Assembly: GCF_014646675.1 (NCBI RefSeq)
Contig: NZ_BMNS01000009.1
Coordinates: 1 to 64,000, forward strand
Direction: 5' to 3'
From: Lutibacter litoralis
Lineage (GTDB): Bacteria; Bacteroidota; Bacteroidia; Flavobacteriales; Flavobacteriaceae
Length of the DNA: 64,000 bases
Part shown: positions 23,455-33,256 of the stretch, one piece after another
Position numbering within the stretch: the first letter of the stretch is position 1
Layout of the letters: each line of letters begins with the position of its first letter
Translations under genes and position numbers: made by a program
The notes under the pieces: model-generated
The model's input: the letters and a program-made list of their open reading frames with translations, nothing else
Databases searched by the model: none
Told to the model about the DNA's origin: nothing

Positions 23455-25344
23455 TTATTTTACCATTTGGAAACTACGTTTAATAAATTTAGTTAATTCT
23501 TCACCGTGTAAAAGTCCTTGAGATAGTTTTGCTAAATCAAAAGCTTGTTGAATTAAACGTTCTTGTTTCTTTTTAGTTTTGGTATTTAAAATTTCACCAA
23601 CCAATTCGTTATTTGTATTTACAACCAAATTGTACATTTCTGGGAAATTACCCATTCCCATCATTCCACCACCTCCTGTAGCTTGCATTTCTTTCATTCT
23701 ACGCATAAATTCTGGTTGTGTAATCATAAACGGATTTGCATTAGAATCCATCGCTTCCAATTGAACTGTGTAGGTTTCTTTTGGAATAGCGCCTTCAATA
23801 ATTGGTTTTAAAGTTTCTTTTTCTTCATCAGAAAGTTTACTTATTTGTTCTTCATCCTTTTTAATAAGGTTGTCAATATGATCTCCATCAACTCGTGTAA
23901 ACTGAATATTCTCTTTGCTACCTTCTAATTTTTGAATTAAATGTGAAACTATTGGAGAATCTAACAATAAAACTTGATATCCTTTTTCTTTTGCAGCATC
24001 AATATAACTGTGTTGTGATTTTACATCTGAAGCATATAAAATTACAGTTTTATTGTCTTTATCAGTTTGTGATGGCTTTATTTCTTCCAATAATTCTTCA
24101 AAAGTAAAGTACTCTTTATCTACTGTTGGGTATAATGCAAATTTGTCAGACTTTTCGAAGAATTTTTCTTCTGAAAGCATTCCGTATTCAATAATAACTT
24201 TAATATCGTCCCATTTTTCTTCAAAAGCTTTACGGTCGTTTTTAAATAAACTTATTAGTTTATCGGCAACTTTACGTGTAATATAACTTGCTATTTTTTT
24301 AACGGCACCATCTGCTTGTAAATAAGATCTAGAAACATTTAAGGGAATGTCTGGAGAGTCTATAACTCCACGAAGCATTTGTAAAAAGTCTGGAACAATT
24401 CCTTCAACATTATCAGTTACAAATACTTGATTTTGATATAGTTGTATTTTGTCTTTTGTTGGATCTACACTTTTACTTAACTTAGGAAAATATAAAATAC
24501 CTGTTAAATTAAATGGATAATCTACATTTAAGTGAATGTTAAATAAAGGCTCTTCAAATTGCATTGGGTACAATTCTCTGTAAAAAGATTTATAATCTTC
24601 ATCCGTTAAATCACTTGGGCTTTTTGTCCAAGCTGGAGTAGGATTATTTACAATGTTATCTACTGTAATTGTTTCTGGTTTTGCATCTTCAGCAGCATCT
24701 TCAGGTAATGGTAAATTTTCTTCGCGAGTTCCAAATTTAATTGGAATTGGCATAAATTTATTGTACTTATTTAAAAGTTCGTTTATTTTACTTTCTTCTA
24801 AAAATTCTAACGAATCATCGTCAATGTGAAGTACAATTTCAGTCCCTCTTTCGGTTCTATCGGTTTCTTCTAAAGTATATTTAGGACTTCCATCACATTC
24901 CCATCTTACAGCTTTTGATCCTTCGGCAAAAGATTTAGTGAAAATTTCAACTTTGCTCGCTACCATAAAAGAGGAATAGAAACCTAATCCAAAATGACCA
25001 ATAATTCCAGAGTCTTCAACTTTGTCCTTGTATTTTTCAACAAATTCTTCAGCTCCAGAGAATGCGACTTGGTTAATGTATTTTTCAACTTCTTCACCAG
25101 TCATACCAACTCCTTGGTCAATAATTCTAATTTCTTTTTTCTCTTTATCAACTTTTATTTCAATAATTGGATTTCCAATATCTCCTTTAATTTCTCCTAA
25201 AGTTGATAAATGTTTTAATTTTAAAGTTGCATCCGTTGCATTTGAAATTAATTCACGTAAAAATATTTCGTGATCCGAATACAAGAATTTTTTAATGATA
25301 GGAAAAATGTTCTCCGCAGTTACATTAATATTTCCAGTTGCCAT
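23455..25344 (-). CDS. htpG: Molecular chaperone HtpG (Hsp90)
   Basis: 629 residues, the usual bacterial Hsp90 length. The N-terminal GHKL ATPase is clear: LYSDHEIFLRELISNATDAT with the catalytic Glu and Mg-binding Asn, IIDQGVGMTGEEV, and GIIGHFGLGFYSSFMVA. The middle domain includes VFVTDNVEGIVPDFLQMLRG and VDSPDIPLNVSR-type sequence. The C-terminal region has a Gly/Met-rich loop (ATGGGGMMGMGNFPEM). It folds or remodels client proteins in the cytosol with DnaK. No CIRCE-type operator is visible upstream. Confidence 0.97.
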   Translation of the reverse strand: MATGNINVTAENIFPIIKKFLYSDHEIFLRELISNATDATLKLKHLSTLGEIKGDIGNPIIEIKVDKEKKEIRIIDQGVGMTGEEVEKYINQVAFSGAEEFVEKYKDKVEDSGIIGHFGLGFYSSFMVASKVEIFTKSFAEGSKAVRWECDGSPKYTLEETDRTERGTEIVLHIDDDSLEFLEESKINELLNKYNKFMPIPIKFGTREENLPLPEDAAEDAKPETITVDNIVNNPTPAWTKSPSDLTDEDYKSFYRELYPMQFEEPLFNIHLNVDYPFNLTGILYFPKLSKSVDPTKDKIQLYQNQVFVTDNVEGIVPDFLQMLRGVIDSPDIPLNVSRSYLQADGAVKKIASYITRKVADKLISLFKNDRKAFEEKWDDIKVIIEYGMLSEEKFFEKSDKFALYPTVDKEYFTFEELLEEIKPSQTDKDNKTVILYASDVKSQHSYIDAAKEKGYQVLLLDSPIVSHLIQKLEGSKENIQFTRVDGDHIDNLIKKDEEQISKLSDEEKETLKPIIEGAIPKETYTVQLEAMDSNANPFMITQPEFMRRMKEMQATGGGGMMGMGNFPEMYNLVVNTNNELVGEILNTKTKKKQERLIQQAFDLAKLSQGLLHGEELTKFIKRSFQMVK

Positions 25345-25497
25345 ATTTTTTTATTTTATTAAATTTAATTTTATAGTATTGTAGTAGTCAAAAAAAATAC
25401 CAAACTAGCTAGTGTGACAAACTGGCACTTTCTTTAATTTTTTTTAAAATAGTTGCGTTATGATTTTTTTAAGGTTTATTAGCGTACATTGGCAGTA

Positions 25498-26106
25498 ATG
25501 TCTATAGAATATAAAGTAAGATTGATTGAAGAGTTATTCAATTGTCTTGAAAATGAAATTTCTATATTTAAACAGCAATTTGATATAAACTGCATTTCTG
25601 GCTGTGGAAAATGTTGTACAAAATTAGATGTTGAAGCTTCACCTTTAGAGTTTTTACCTTGGGCCTTTCATTTATTTTTAAACGGTACAGCTGAAGAAGT
25701 TTTAGCGGAATTAAAAGTTAAAACAAGTTCAATTTGTACTATTTATCAGCCATTATCTTTAATAGATAGCAATAGTGGATCTTGTGGAGATTATAAATAT
25801 AGAGGTTTAATTTGTCGTCTTTTTGGTCATGCTGCGACTAAAGATAAATATGGAAAATTAAGATTGGCTACCTGTAAAATCATAAAAGAGGCTAAGCCAA
25901 ATTCTTATAAAAGTAGTGTTGAAGCTATTGAAAAAGGTACCTACATTCCTATTTTTACGGATTATTATATGCAACTTTCTCAAATTGATTTTAATTTAGG
26001 TAACATAATTTTACCAATTAATAAGGCTTTAGAAAGAGCATTGATAGAAGTTTTGAGTTACTACGCTTACCGACCGGTACCAAGAGGATTTAAAAAACCA
26101 GCATAA
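25498..26106 (+). CDS. YkgJ-family cysteine-cluster protein
   Basis: 202 residues from the ATG at 25498; a TTG three codons upstream is a weaker start. Cysteines cluster in CISGCGKCCTKLDVEASPLE (CxxxCxxCC), with additional Cys in SGSCGDYKYRGLICRLFGH and ATCKII. These form the likely metal or Fe-S site of the YkgJ/CxxCxxCC family, whose role is unresolved. No signal peptide. It is followed by a GMC oxidoreductase gene in the same orientation after 49 bases. Confidence 0.85.
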   Translation: MSIEYKVRLIEELFNCLENEISIFKQQFDINCISGCGKCCTKLDVEASPLEFLPWAFHLFLNGTAEEVLAELKVKTSSICTIYQPLSLIDSNSGSCGDYKYRGLICRLFGHAATKDKYGKLRLATCKIIKEAKPNSYKSSVEAIEKGTYIPIFTDYYMQLSQIDFNLGNIILPINKALERALIEVLSYYAYRPVPRGFKKPA

Positions 26107-26155
26107 CAATAGATTAGTAATAATTACTTATTTTTATAGAAAGTTTCAACTAAAA

Positions 26156-27721
26156 ATGAATAATCTAAATTATGATTATGTAATTATTGGAAGTGGTTTT
26201 GGAGGCTCAGTAAGTGCATTGCGATTGTCTGAAAAAGGCTATAAAGTGTTGGTAATTGAAAAAGGAAGATGGTTTAAAAGTGAAGATTTTCCGAATACGA
26301 ACTGGAATATAAAAAATTGGATTTGGGAACCTAAATTAGGTTTAAAAGGTTTTTTTAAAATGACTTTTTTAAATCACGTTTCCGTACTTTCTGGTGTTGG
26401 AGTAGGAGGTGGATCTTTGACATATGCAAATACCTTACCTATACCAAAGCAACATTTTTTTAAATCTGGGAGTTGGGCAAATTTAAATAATTGGGAAGAG
26501 GTTTTAAAACCATTTTATACTACTGCTTACAAAATGTTAGGTGCAGCAACCAATCCAAAATTATATGCAGCAGATTTAGAAGTCCAAACACTTGCGAAAA
26601 ATATTGGAAAAGAAAAGCACTTTGAAGCAACAAAAGTAGCTGTATATTTTGGGGAGGCGGGAAATACAGTAGAGGACCCTTATTTTAAAGGAAAAGGACC
26701 TACACGAACTGGATGCACGCATTGTGGCGCATGTATGACAGGTTGTAGGTTTAATGCAAAAAATACCTTAGATAAAAATTACTTGTATTTAGCACAACAA
26801 TTAGGTGCTGAAATTTTGGCAGAAAAGGAAGTTTTTAATGTAACAACTTTAATTGTAAAAGATGGTTCTAAAGGTTATAAAGTTGAATACAATTCTAGTA
26901 TTGGAAAAAGAATAAAAGGAAGTGCAACTACCAAAGGAATTATTTTTGCTGGAGGAGTTATGGGAACTGTTCCATTATTGTTAAAATTAAAGCAACAATC
27001 GCTTCCAAATTTATCAGATAGAGTGGGTTGTAATATTAGAACAAATAATGAATCGTTATTGTTGGTTACTTCAACGGATAAAAAAAACAAAGATTTTTCT
27101 AAAGGAATTGCAATTGGTTCTATTTTACATACCGACAAAAACAGCCATTTAGAGCCTGTTCGTTATGGTAAAGGCTCTGGTTTTTTTAGATTATTAACCA
27201 TTCCTATGGTATATAGTAAAAGTTTTATATTTCGTTTTTTAGGTATTTTTAGTTTGTTTTTAAAACGGCCAAAAAAATTGTTTAAAACTATTTTTACTAA
27301 AAATTATGCAAAAAGAACAACTGTACTATTATTTATGCAAACGCTAGATAGTACGCTTCAACTTAAGTTAGGAAAAATTACTAAGATGAAATCTAAAACT
27401 GAAGTTGGTAAAAAACCTTCAGCTTTTATATATGAAGCCTTAGAATTAGGAAAGCTATTTGGAAAACAGGTAAACGGAATTCCATATGCTAATTTTACAG
27501 ATGTTTTATTGGGTAGCCCAACAACTGCACATATTTTAGGAGGTTCAGTTATGGCAGAAAATATAAAAGAAGGGGTTATTGATAAAAACAATAAAGTATT
27601 TAGTTATAAAAACATGTTAGTTTGTGATGGATCTGCAATTTCAGCTAATCCAGGTGTAAATCCATCCTTAACAATTACTGCAATTACGGAACATGCAATG
27701 AGTAAAATTGCTGTAAAATAA
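26156..27721 (+). CDS. GMC-family FAD oxidoreductase (cholesterol-oxidase-like)
   Basis: 521 residues with no signal peptide. The FAD-binding Rossmann motif is at the N-terminus (YDYVIIGSGFGGSVSALRLS), followed by SGVGVGGGSLTYAN. A four-cysteine ferredoxin-like motif, GCTHCGACMTGCRFNAKN, lies near residue 183. The C-terminal FAD segment reads CDGSAISANPGVNPSLTITA. This architecture occurs in GMC enzymes close to cholesterol oxidase that oxidise an alcohol. The substrate is unknown. The cysteines could bind an Fe-S cluster, which is not a standard part of classical GMC enzymes. Confidence 0.87.
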   Translation: MNNLNYDYVIIGSGFGGSVSALRLSEKGYKVLVIEKGRWFKSEDFPNTNWNIKNWIWEPKLGLKGFFKMTFLNHVSVLSGVGVGGGSLTYANTLPIPKQHFFKSGSWANLNNWEEVLKPFYTTAYKMLGAATNPKLYAADLEVQTLAKNIGKEKHFEATKVAVYFGEAGNTVEDPYFKGKGPTRTGCTHCGACMTGCRFNAKNTLDKNYLYLAQQLGAEILAEKEVFNVTTLIVKDGSKGYKVEYNSSIGKRIKGSATTKGIIFAGGVMGTVPLLLKLKQQSLPNLSDRVGCNIRTNNESLLLVTSTDKKNKDFSKGIAIGSILHTDKNSHLEPVRYGKGSGFFRLLTIPMVYSKSFIFRFLGIFSLFLKRPKKLFKTIFTKNYAKRTTVLLFMQTLDSTLQLKLGKITKMKSKTEVGKKPSAFIYEALELGKLFGKQVNGIPYANFTDVLLGSPTTAHILGGSVMAENIKEGVIDKNNKVFSYKNMLVCDGSAISANPGVNPSLTITAITEHAMSKIAVK

Positions 27722-27772
27722 AATTTTAATTAATTAAAAAAAAGTAGGTTTCTAAACCTAATAATAAATAAT

Positions 27773-28456
27773 ATGGACGATTATATTTTAATTGAAGGTT
27801 ACAAACATATTAGATACAAGCAAGAAATTTTTTCTGAAAGTGAAATCCTGAAGAAATCTAAAGATTTTTTTGAATGGGCTGATAAAAGAAGATCCGTGCG
27901 TCATTTTTCTAATAAAGAAGTGCCAATTGAAATTATAGAAAACATTATAAAAACTGCTTCAACGGCACCTTCAGGAGCAAATAAGCAGCCTTGGACTTTT
28001 TGCGTTGTGAAAAGTGACGAAATTAAAAAAGAAATTAGACTGGCAGCCGAAACGGAAGAGCGTAAAAGTTATAATGAACGAATGAGTGATGTATGGTTGC
28101 AAGATTTAGAACATCTAGGAACAGATGCTAATAAACCTTTTTTAGAAACTGCACCTTATTTAATAATTGCGTTTAAGCGTATTTTTGAATATGATGCAGA
28201 AGAAAAAAAGCATCAAAATTATTATGTAAACGAATCGGTAGGTTTGGCTTGTGGATTTTTAATTTCAGCAATTCATAATGCTGGGTTGGTAACGCTAACT
28301 CATACACCAAGTCCAATGCGGTTTTTAGAAAAAATATTGAAACGTCCAGATAATGAACGTGCTTTTTTGTTATTGCCTGTAGGCTATCAAGCCGAAAAAG
28401 CTTATGTTCCGAATATTAAAAGAAAACCTTTAGAAGATATTATGAAATTTTATTAA
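27773..28456 (+). CDS. Nitroreductase-family flavoprotein, iodotyrosine deiodinase type
   Basis: 227 residues. FMN-binding motifs: RRSVRHFSNKEVP near residue 42, the STAPSGANKQPW loop, and GLVTLTHTPSPMRF. The lid ERKSYNERMSDVWLQDLEHL resembles the Glu...Tyr lid of iodotyrosine deiodinases, which clamp a halotyrosine over the flavin. The Lys usually following in the lid is not obvious (DLEHL), so substrate preference may differ. It probably carries out reductive dehalogenation or a related reduction. A strong terminator follows immediately. Confidence 0.82.
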   Translation: MDDYILIEGYKHIRYKQEIFSESEILKKSKDFFEWADKRRSVRHFSNKEVPIEIIENIIKTASTAPSGANKQPWTFCVVKSDEIKKEIRLAAETEERKSYNERMSDVWLQDLEHLGTDANKPFLETAPYLIIAFKRIFEYDAEEKKHQNYYVNESVGLACGFLISAIHNAGLVTLTHTPSPMRFLEKILKRPDNERAFLLLPVGYQAEKAYVPNIKRKPLEDIMKFY

Positions 28457-28459
28457 AAA

Positions 28460-28495
28460 AAGGCTGTTTGAAAAGTGAAATTTTCAAACAGCCTT
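28460..28495. terminator. Bidirectional terminator
   Basis: AAGGCTGTTTGAAAA (28460-28474) pairs perfectly with TTTTCAAACAGCCTT (28481-28495) around a six-base loop, between the convergent nitroreductase and peptidase genes. Confidence 0.85.
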
Positions 28496-28539
28496 CTAAA
28501 AAAGTTAATTTTTTAAGCTACTTTCTTTTTATAACAACA

Positions 28540-30957
28540 TTATTCAATAATTCTATTTTTAACATATTTTTCTAGCCACTGATCTTGTTCCCAAAGCATG
28601 TGTAACACAGATTCTTTGGCACTATATCCATGACTTTCTTTTGGCAGCATAACTAAACGAACTGGAGCTCCAAGACCTTTTAAGGCGTTAAAATAACGTT
28701 CACTTTGCAAAGGATAGGTTCCAGAATTATTATCAGCTTGACCGTGTATTAATAGTAGAGGTGTTTTCATAGTATGTGCGTGCATAAAAGGCGACATAGT
28801 ATTGTAAACCTCTGGAGCTTCCCAGTAACTGCGTTCTTCACTTTGAAACCCAAAAGGAGTTAAAGTTCTGTTGTATGCACCACTTCTGGCAATTCCAGCA
28901 GCAAATAAGTTAGAATGTGCTAATAAATTGGCAGTCATAAAAGCACCATAAGAATGTCCTCCAACAGCTACTTTGTTTCTGTCTATATATCCTAAATTAT
29001 CAACAGCATCAATTGCAGCCTTACCATTGGCAACCAATTGTTTAATAAAAGTGTCGTTTGGCTGTTCATCACCTTCACCAACTATTGGGAAAGATGCGTC
29101 ATCTAACACAACATAACCTCTAGTTACCCAATAAACCATAGAACCATAATAAGGATATGTAAATTCATTTGAGTTTGAAGTACTTTGTCCGGCACTACTT
29201 TTATCTTTATATTCTCGTGGATATGCCCACATTATCATTGGATATTTTTTTCCTTCTTGATAATTTGTTGGTAAATATAAAACACCAGAGAGCTCTAATC
29301 CATCGTTACGTTTATATTTAATTACTTCTTTATGAACATTTTGAATACTTCTAAAAGGGTTTTCGAAAGTTGTTAAAGCAACAGGATTCGAATTTCTTTT
29401 AATATTTCTAATATAATAATTTGGGTATTCGTTTTTAGATTCTATACGAACAATAATTTCACCCTTTTTTATATCTAAAGCACCTGTAATTCCTTCAACT
29501 TTATCAGTTAATTTAGACTGATACAATCTTTTAGTTTTTAAATTCTTTAAACTAAATTCATCTACAAAAGGAAATTTACCATTTTTGCTATAGCCATCTC
29601 CAATTAAATAGGCTTTATCTTTATTTAAAGAAAGAGTATATCTTCCAAATTCATTTCTTTTTGTTATAAAATTTCCTGGATCGCTATAAGTATCTTGGTA
29701 ATTTCTATCTGAAATGATTTTAGGTTTAACACTGTTATTTGAAGGATTAAAAATATAGGTTTTTGTGTTTCTTGTGTTCCACCAATAATCGTATGCAATT
29801 GCAGTAGAATTATTTCCCCATTGAATACCTGAAAATCTGCCAATTGTTTTAAGTATTGAAGCTGCATTTCCATTAAATGGCGCGCTTAATTCAAAGACTT
29901 CATCTCTAAAATCAACTTCTTTTGCAGGATCACCTTCATCTAATGCCTCACACCAATAAAGTGTAGCAGGTTTGTCAGCTCTCCAAGAAAGGTTTCTTAT
30001 ACCCGTTCTTACCGCCATAAAACCTTTAGGTAAATCTTCAATTAAAGGAATTTCTAGCATTGTTTTTATAAGAGCTCCATCAGTATTATAAATGGTTGTT
30101 TTTGAAGGAAACCTCCTGTATGGTACTAAATATGAAAAAGGTTTTTCTATGGTAGTTATTAAAATATAATTTCCATCTGGAGAAAATGACATACCTCGGT
30201 ACATATCATTTCCTTTCCATAAGGTTTTGTTTCCTTTTAAGTCAACTTTATGCAATTCTGCCAAGGCAAGTTGTTCAAAGTTATGTTCGTCACTTTTATT
30301 TTTTAAAAGATCCTGATAAGTTCTGTTTTGGGCTTTAACTCCTTGTTCACTTACCGATATAGTTGGTCCAGTTGGAATAGCAGTTTTTGTATCTATTAAT
30401 GGTTTTTTATCTTTTGAAATAACTTTTATAAGAAGAGAGTTACTATCTTTAAACCAAGAAAAAGGCATTCCAGTATTTGCATTTAAATTTGCATCTGAAA
30501 TTTTTTTAACTGATTTTGCTTCAATATCTAATATCCAAAGTTCAACACCATTAAAAACAGTATTTGTAAAAGCCATCATTTTTTGGTTTGGTGACCAAGA
30601 GAAGTTAGAATAACGTCCGTTTTCTGGTAAGCCGGTAGGGATTTCTTCTTTAGAAGTTCTTCCAACACGTACTTTAATATCTGTGTAATAGCGTTGTCTA
30701 CTGCTAATGTTGGTTTTAGGATTAATTCTAAGTCCACCAAGTCGCATTTCAGTTTCTGAAAGTTCTTCAATATTTTTGAAATTAGAGCGGTATAAAAAGA
30801 CAAAATTCTCACCATTTTCATCCATTCGCATAGACGGAGCTAATGGAGCTTCAGCAAGTTCTAAAATTTCTTGAGGAGGATTTTGATAGGTGAGTGCCTC
30901 TTGAGCAAACATAAAAGTTCCCCAAAATAAAATTACGGTAAATAGTATTTTCTTCAT
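28540..30957 (-). CDS. Secreted S9-family serine peptidase
   Basis: 805 residues with a signal peptide (MKKILFTVILFWGTFMFAQ). The first ~550 residues are a beta-propeller-like region with WD-type repeats (FSWSPNQKMMAF, SWRADKPATLYWCE). The C-terminal alpha/beta hydrolase has the nucleophile in VGGHSYGAFMTANLLAH, the Asp in LLLIHGQADNNSGTYPLQSE and the His in LPKESHGYSAKES, a complete triad. The sequence resembles glutamyl-type members of S9 more than classical DPP IV. It would act in the periplasm or at the surface on oligopeptides. Confidence 0.9.
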   Translation of the reverse strand: MKKILFTVILFWGTFMFAQEALTYQNPPQEILELAEAPLAPSMRMDENGENFVFLYRSNFKNIEELSETEMRLGGLRINPKTNISSRQRYYTDIKVRVGRTSKEEIPTGLPENGRYSNFSWSPNQKMMAFTNTVFNGVELWILDIEAKSVKKISDANLNANTGMPFSWFKDSNSLLIKVISKDKKPLIDTKTAIPTGPTISVSEQGVKAQNRTYQDLLKNKSDEHNFEQLALAELHKVDLKGNKTLWKGNDMYRGMSFSPDGNYILITTIEKPFSYLVPYRRFPSKTTIYNTDGALIKTMLEIPLIEDLPKGFMAVRTGIRNLSWRADKPATLYWCEALDEGDPAKEVDFRDEVFELSAPFNGNAASILKTIGRFSGIQWGNNSTAIAYDYWWNTRNTKTYIFNPSNNSVKPKIISDRNYQDTYSDPGNFITKRNEFGRYTLSLNKDKAYLIGDGYSKNGKFPFVDEFSLKNLKTKRLYQSKLTDKVEGITGALDIKKGEIIVRIESKNEYPNYYIRNIKRNSNPVALTTFENPFRSIQNVHKEVIKYKRNDGLELSGVLYLPTNYQEGKKYPMIMWAYPREYKDKSSAGQSTSNSNEFTYPYYGSMVYWVTRGYVVLDDASFPIVGEGDEQPNDTFIKQLVANGKAAIDAVDNLGYIDRNKVAVGGHSYGAFMTANLLAHSNLFAAGIARSGAYNRTLTPFGFQSEERSYWEAPEVYNTMSPFMHAHTMKTPLLLIHGQADNNSGTYPLQSERYFNALKGLGAPVRLVMLPKESHGYSAKESVLHMLWEQDQWLEKYVKNRIIE

Positions 30958-31223
30958 ATTAAATTTGTTTTAAAGTATTGCTCTCAAAACTACTAAAACA
31001 ATTATGGGAAACTTATTAATAAAATGTTAAAAGCTAAACTTATGTTAAACTATTTATTGACTTTGAGAAATTGAAATCTTTAAAATGAATATTTCGTGGG
31101 TAAAGTCAAAAAAAATAGTGATAAATCTGTTTAATTTTAATGAATATTTAGTTACTATTGTAGTAGTTGTAAAAACACGAAGATTTTACTAAGTTTGAAA
31201 ACACCATAACAAAAAACAAAAAT

Positions 31224-32231
31224 ATGTATAATTCTAAAATTACAGGACTTGGATATTATGTACCTGATAACGTTGTAACGAATGAAGATTTGTCGAAAAT
31301 GATGGATACTAATGACGCGTGGATACAAGAGAGAACTGGTATAAAAGAGCGAAGATGGATACAAGAAGGAAGTGAAGATACTTCAGCTGTAATGGGTGCA
31401 AAAGCATCAAGAATAGCGATTGAACGTGCTGGATTAACACCAAAAGATATCGATTTTATAGTATTTGCTACGTTAAGTCCAGATTATTATTTTCCTGGTT
31501 GTGGTGTACAAATTCAAGAAATGTTGGAAATGAGAACCGTTGGGGCTGTTGATATTAGAAATCAATGTTCTGGGTTTGTTTATGCAATGTCTGTGGCAGA
31601 CCAGTTTATAAAAACCGGAATGTATAAAAATATTTTAGTTATTGGTTCAGAATTTCATTCTGGAGGTTTAGACAAAACAACTAGAGGAAGAGGTGTTTCT
31701 GTAATTTTTGGAGATGGAGCAGGAGCTGCTGTATTGTCTAGAACTGAAGATAATACTAAAGGAATTTTATCCTCTCATTTGCATTCCGAAGGAAAACATG
31801 CAGAAGAGTTAACGGTTTTAGCACCAAGTATTAGACATTGGGTTCCAAAAATTTTGGAAGAAAATGATGAAAATGATGAATCTTATTTTCCATATATGAA
31901 TGGTACATTTGTATTTAAGCATGCAGTTGTACGATTTTCTGAAGCAATTGTGGAAGGACTAAAAACAAACAATTTACAAGCTGCAGACATTAATATGTTA
32001 ATTCCGCATCAGGCAAATTTAAGAATTTCACAATTTGTTCAAAAGAAATTTAAATTAACTGACGATCAGGTTTTTAATAATATTCAAAAGTATGGTAATA
32101 CTACAGCAGCCTCAGTAATTATAGCTTTAACTGAAGCCTGGGAAAAAGGAAAAATTAAAGATAATGATTTAGTTGTTTTAGCTGCCTTTGGGAGTGGATT
32201 TACTTGGGGAAGTGTTATTATGCGTTGGTAG
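31224..32231 (+). CDS. fabH: 3-oxoacyl-ACP synthase III (KASIII/FabH-type)
   Basis: 335 residues. The catalytic triad is visible: Cys 115 in DIRNQCSGFVYAM, His in MLIPHQANLRISQ, and Asn in YGNTTAASVIIAL. GDGAGAAVL and AAFGSGFTWGSVIMRW at the C-terminus are standard. It would condense an acyl-CoA with malonyl-ACP to start fatty-acid synthesis. It is not next to other fab genes, and an acidic insert (ILEENDENDESYF near residue 210) is uncommon in housekeeping FabH. A second paralogue for a special lipid or secondary metabolite therefore cannot be excluded. Confidence 0.88.
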   Translation: MYNSKITGLGYYVPDNVVTNEDLSKMMDTNDAWIQERTGIKERRWIQEGSEDTSAVMGAKASRIAIERAGLTPKDIDFIVFATLSPDYYFPGCGVQIQEMLEMRTVGAVDIRNQCSGFVYAMSVADQFIKTGMYKNILVIGSEFHSGGLDKTTRGRGVSVIFGDGAGAAVLSRTEDNTKGILSSHLHSEGKHAEELTVLAPSIRHWVPKILEENDENDESYFPYMNGTFVFKHAVVRFSEAIVEGLKTNNLQAADINMLIPHQANLRISQFVQKKFKLTDDQVFNNIQKYGNTTAASVIIALTEAWEKGKIKDNDLVVLAAFGSGFTWGSVIMRW

Positions 32232-32265
32232 AAACCAATTAAAATTATGTTAATTAGATAAAATA

Positions 32266-32292
32266 AAAAAAGCACTTTTAAGTGCTTTTTTT
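32266..32292. terminator. Bidirectional terminator
   Basis: AAAAAGCACTT (32266-32276) and AAGTGCTTTTT (32280-32290) form a perfect stem with a three-base loop, flanked by A and T runs, between convergent genes. Confidence 0.8.
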
Positions 32293-33256
32293 ATTTTACA
32301 ATGCAAACAGAATTGATGTTGCCATCATAATCAAATTCTTTAACAGGATTGTATGGGTCTGTAATCCAATAATCATCAACAATAAATTTGTAGTGATATT
32401 TTCCTCCATAAAGTTTTAAGGTATATTCCCAACCATTTTTAGTTCTAATCATTTTATAATTATTCTCATCCCAATTATTAAATGATCCAGTTAAAATTAC
32501 TTTTTTAGCATCTGAATTGGTATTTAAATGAAATGTAACCCATTTATAAATTTTAATAACAGAGTTATAACCATCAAATTCATTTCTGTTTTTTAGATTA
32601 TTTGTTGGGTCTTCCATCCATTTTCCATCAACAATAAATTTGTATTCATATTCTCCTGGTTTTAGTTGTAAGGTTAGCTTCCAACCATCAATAGTTGGTA
32701 TCATTTTAAAATAATCTTCATTCCATCTATTAAAAGTTCCTGATAAAATTACTTTATCGGCCTCTTTAAAACCGTTTAAATTAAATGTTGCATTTCCATT
32801 TTCATCAACATAAGCGGTTGTGAAATTAAGATTATAGACATTTAAATTTTTTTCATTTTTTGTGGCTTTGCTAATATTTATAGCATCTCTGCTAGGCTCT
32901 GCCCAATAATAATTATTAATTACGAATTTGAATTCCCAAGAAAATTCATCAGTAAAATCTTCAATTTTTTTTCTTAATTCATAGTTGTTTTCATTTAGCT
33001 TAACCATTCGCCATTTTTTTAACGACCAATTGTTAAATTCTCCAGCAACCACAACATTATTTATATCAATATCTTTAAAATCTTTTTCAGCACCAAAATT
33101 ATTTTTTGTTACTTTTTTATAATCTCTTTTATCAAAAGAAAATACTATTTCATCTCCTTCAATTCTGTAACCTTTTACTTTACTGTTTTGAGCAAAAGTT
33201 GTTGTAGTTATAAAAACTATTAATAAAGTGATAATATGAACTATAATTTTACTCAT
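32291..33256 (-). CDS. Secreted protein with three CBM48/glycogen-binding-like modules
   Basis: 321 residues with a signal peptide (MSKIIVHIITLLIVFITTTTFAQ). Three successive modules share the AMPK/CBM48 pattern VxxxGxFNNW...Y.YKFIVD..W..DP: VVVAGEFNNWSLKKW near residue 70, VILSGTFNRWNEDYF near 168 with YEYKFIVDGKWMEDP, and VILTGSFNNWDENNY near 253 with YHYKFIVDDYWITDP. No catalytic domain is present. The modules suggest binding to alpha-glucans or use as interaction domains. Its ATG overlaps the stop of the retropepsin-like gene by 4 bases, so the two are translated together. Confidence 0.85.
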   Translation of the reverse strand: MSKIIVHIITLLIVFITTTTFAQNSKVKGYRIEGDEIVFSFDKRDYKKVTKNNFGAEKDFKDIDINNVVVAGEFNNWSLKKWRMVKLNENNYELRKKIEDFTDEFSWEFKFVINNYYWAEPSRDAINISKATKNEKNLNVYNLNFTTAYVDENGNATFNLNGFKEADKVILSGTFNRWNEDYFKMIPTIDGWKLTLQLKPGEYEYKFIVDGKWMEDPTNNLKNRNEFDGYNSVIKIYKWVTFHLNTNSDAKKVILTGSFNNWDENNYKMIRTKNGWEYTLKLYGGKYHYKFIVDDYWITDPYNPVKEFDYDGNINSVCIVK

